Assembly (NCBI GenBank): GCA_027046525.1 | Contig: JALTYD010000026.1 | Location: forward strand, 1 to 6,249 | DNA: 6,249 nucleotides | Reading direction: 5' to 3' | Source of the DNA: Pyrodictiaceae archaeon | GTDB taxonomy: Archaea > Thermoproteota > Thermoprotei_A > Sulfolobales > Pyrodictiaceae | Shown here: piece by piece, positions 6,109-6,249 of the stretch | Position numbering within the stretch: the stretch's first letter is position 1 | Layout: each line of letters begins with the position of its first letter | Notes under the pieces: model-generated | Told to the model about the DNA's origin: nothing | What the model saw: only the letters and a program-made list of their open reading frames with translations | The model's database searches: none | Program-made: the position numbers and the translations under genes

Positions 6109-6249
6109 GTGGAGACTCTGAGAGATATAAAACGTGTTGCCGAAGTAGATGGATTAGTTGTAGCATCTGGCTATCTAGTCCAAGATCTAGTAGAAAAATA
6201 CGAGAATATTGTAGCAGTAGATCCAGAGATAGCAGAGATATACATGGAG
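6109..6249 (+). CDS. N-terminal part of an unrecognised protein (3' end outside window)
   Basis: A plus-strand frame is open from 6055 to the right edge. The first usual start codon in it is GTG at 6109, which gives 47 residues beginning VETLRDIKRVAEVDGLVVAS. The pattern is helix, then a hydrophobic strand (GLVVASGYL), then a helix and a second strand ending in VAVDP. This resembles an alpha/beta fold, but I cannot assign a family. Codon use matches the nap genes. The gene is divergent from napA across 166 bp, so a link to nitrate respiration is possible but unsupported. A start upstream at a rarer codon such as CTG or ATT cannot be excluded. Confidence 0.5.
   Translation, partial: METLRDIKRVAEVDGLVVASGYLVQDLVEKYENIVAVDPEIAEIYME

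Noticed and set aside
1..6249. tRNA, rRNA, CRISPR array, insertion sequence or attachment site
   Set aside because: I looked for clover-leaf arms, regularly spaced repeats, transposase motifs and terminal inverted repeats and saw none; nearly all DNA is accounted for by the five genes.

Overview
The window most likely comes from a (hyper)thermophilic archaeon, probably a member of the Thermoproteota (Crenarchaeota). I infer this from ATA-rich isoleucine, CTA-rich leucine and AGA/AGG-rich arginine codon use, short AT-rich TATA-like elements at archaeal distances from starts, at least one probably leaderless gene, GTG starts, AGGTG-type ribosome binding sites, and a Thr-rich stalk behind the Tat signal of the main enzyme. 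I judge G+C to be a little above 40 %. The genus cannot be fixed from this window; a Desulfurococcales-like organism is a guess.

Layout. The left edge (2-151, +) holds the last 49 codons of an unrecognised gene. It ends 7 bp from the convergent end of napH, and a hairpin spans the junction. Three minus-strand genes, read from right to left, fill the rest: napA (5942-2166), napG (2031-1087) and napH (1067-159). A 134-bp gap with an oligo-T run and a TATA-like element separates napA from napG, while napG and napH are only 19 bp apart. At the right edge a 166-bp intergenic region precedes a divergent plus-strand gene of unknown function, cut off by the window.

Function. NapA is a Tat-exported molybdenum bis-MGD nitrate reductase with one N-terminal [4Fe-4S] cluster. 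NapH is a four-helix membrane protein with Fe-S clusters, and NapG is a Tat-exported protein with four [4Fe-4S] clusters; together they form the quinol-oxidising branch known from bacterial Nap systems. The expected flow is quinol -> NapH -> NapG -> NapA -> nitrate, on the outer face of the membrane. No NapB, NapC, NapD or NapF lies in the window, so a route to NapA without c-type cytochromes is possible. NapA is also far larger (1258 aa) than bacterial NapA (about 830 aa), with several insertions and a Thr/Pro-rich tether.

The most interesting points are the enlarged NapA, the minimal NapA-GH set, a 12-bp perfect palindrome in the napA leader, and a striking excess of the tetranucleotide CTAG throughout the window.
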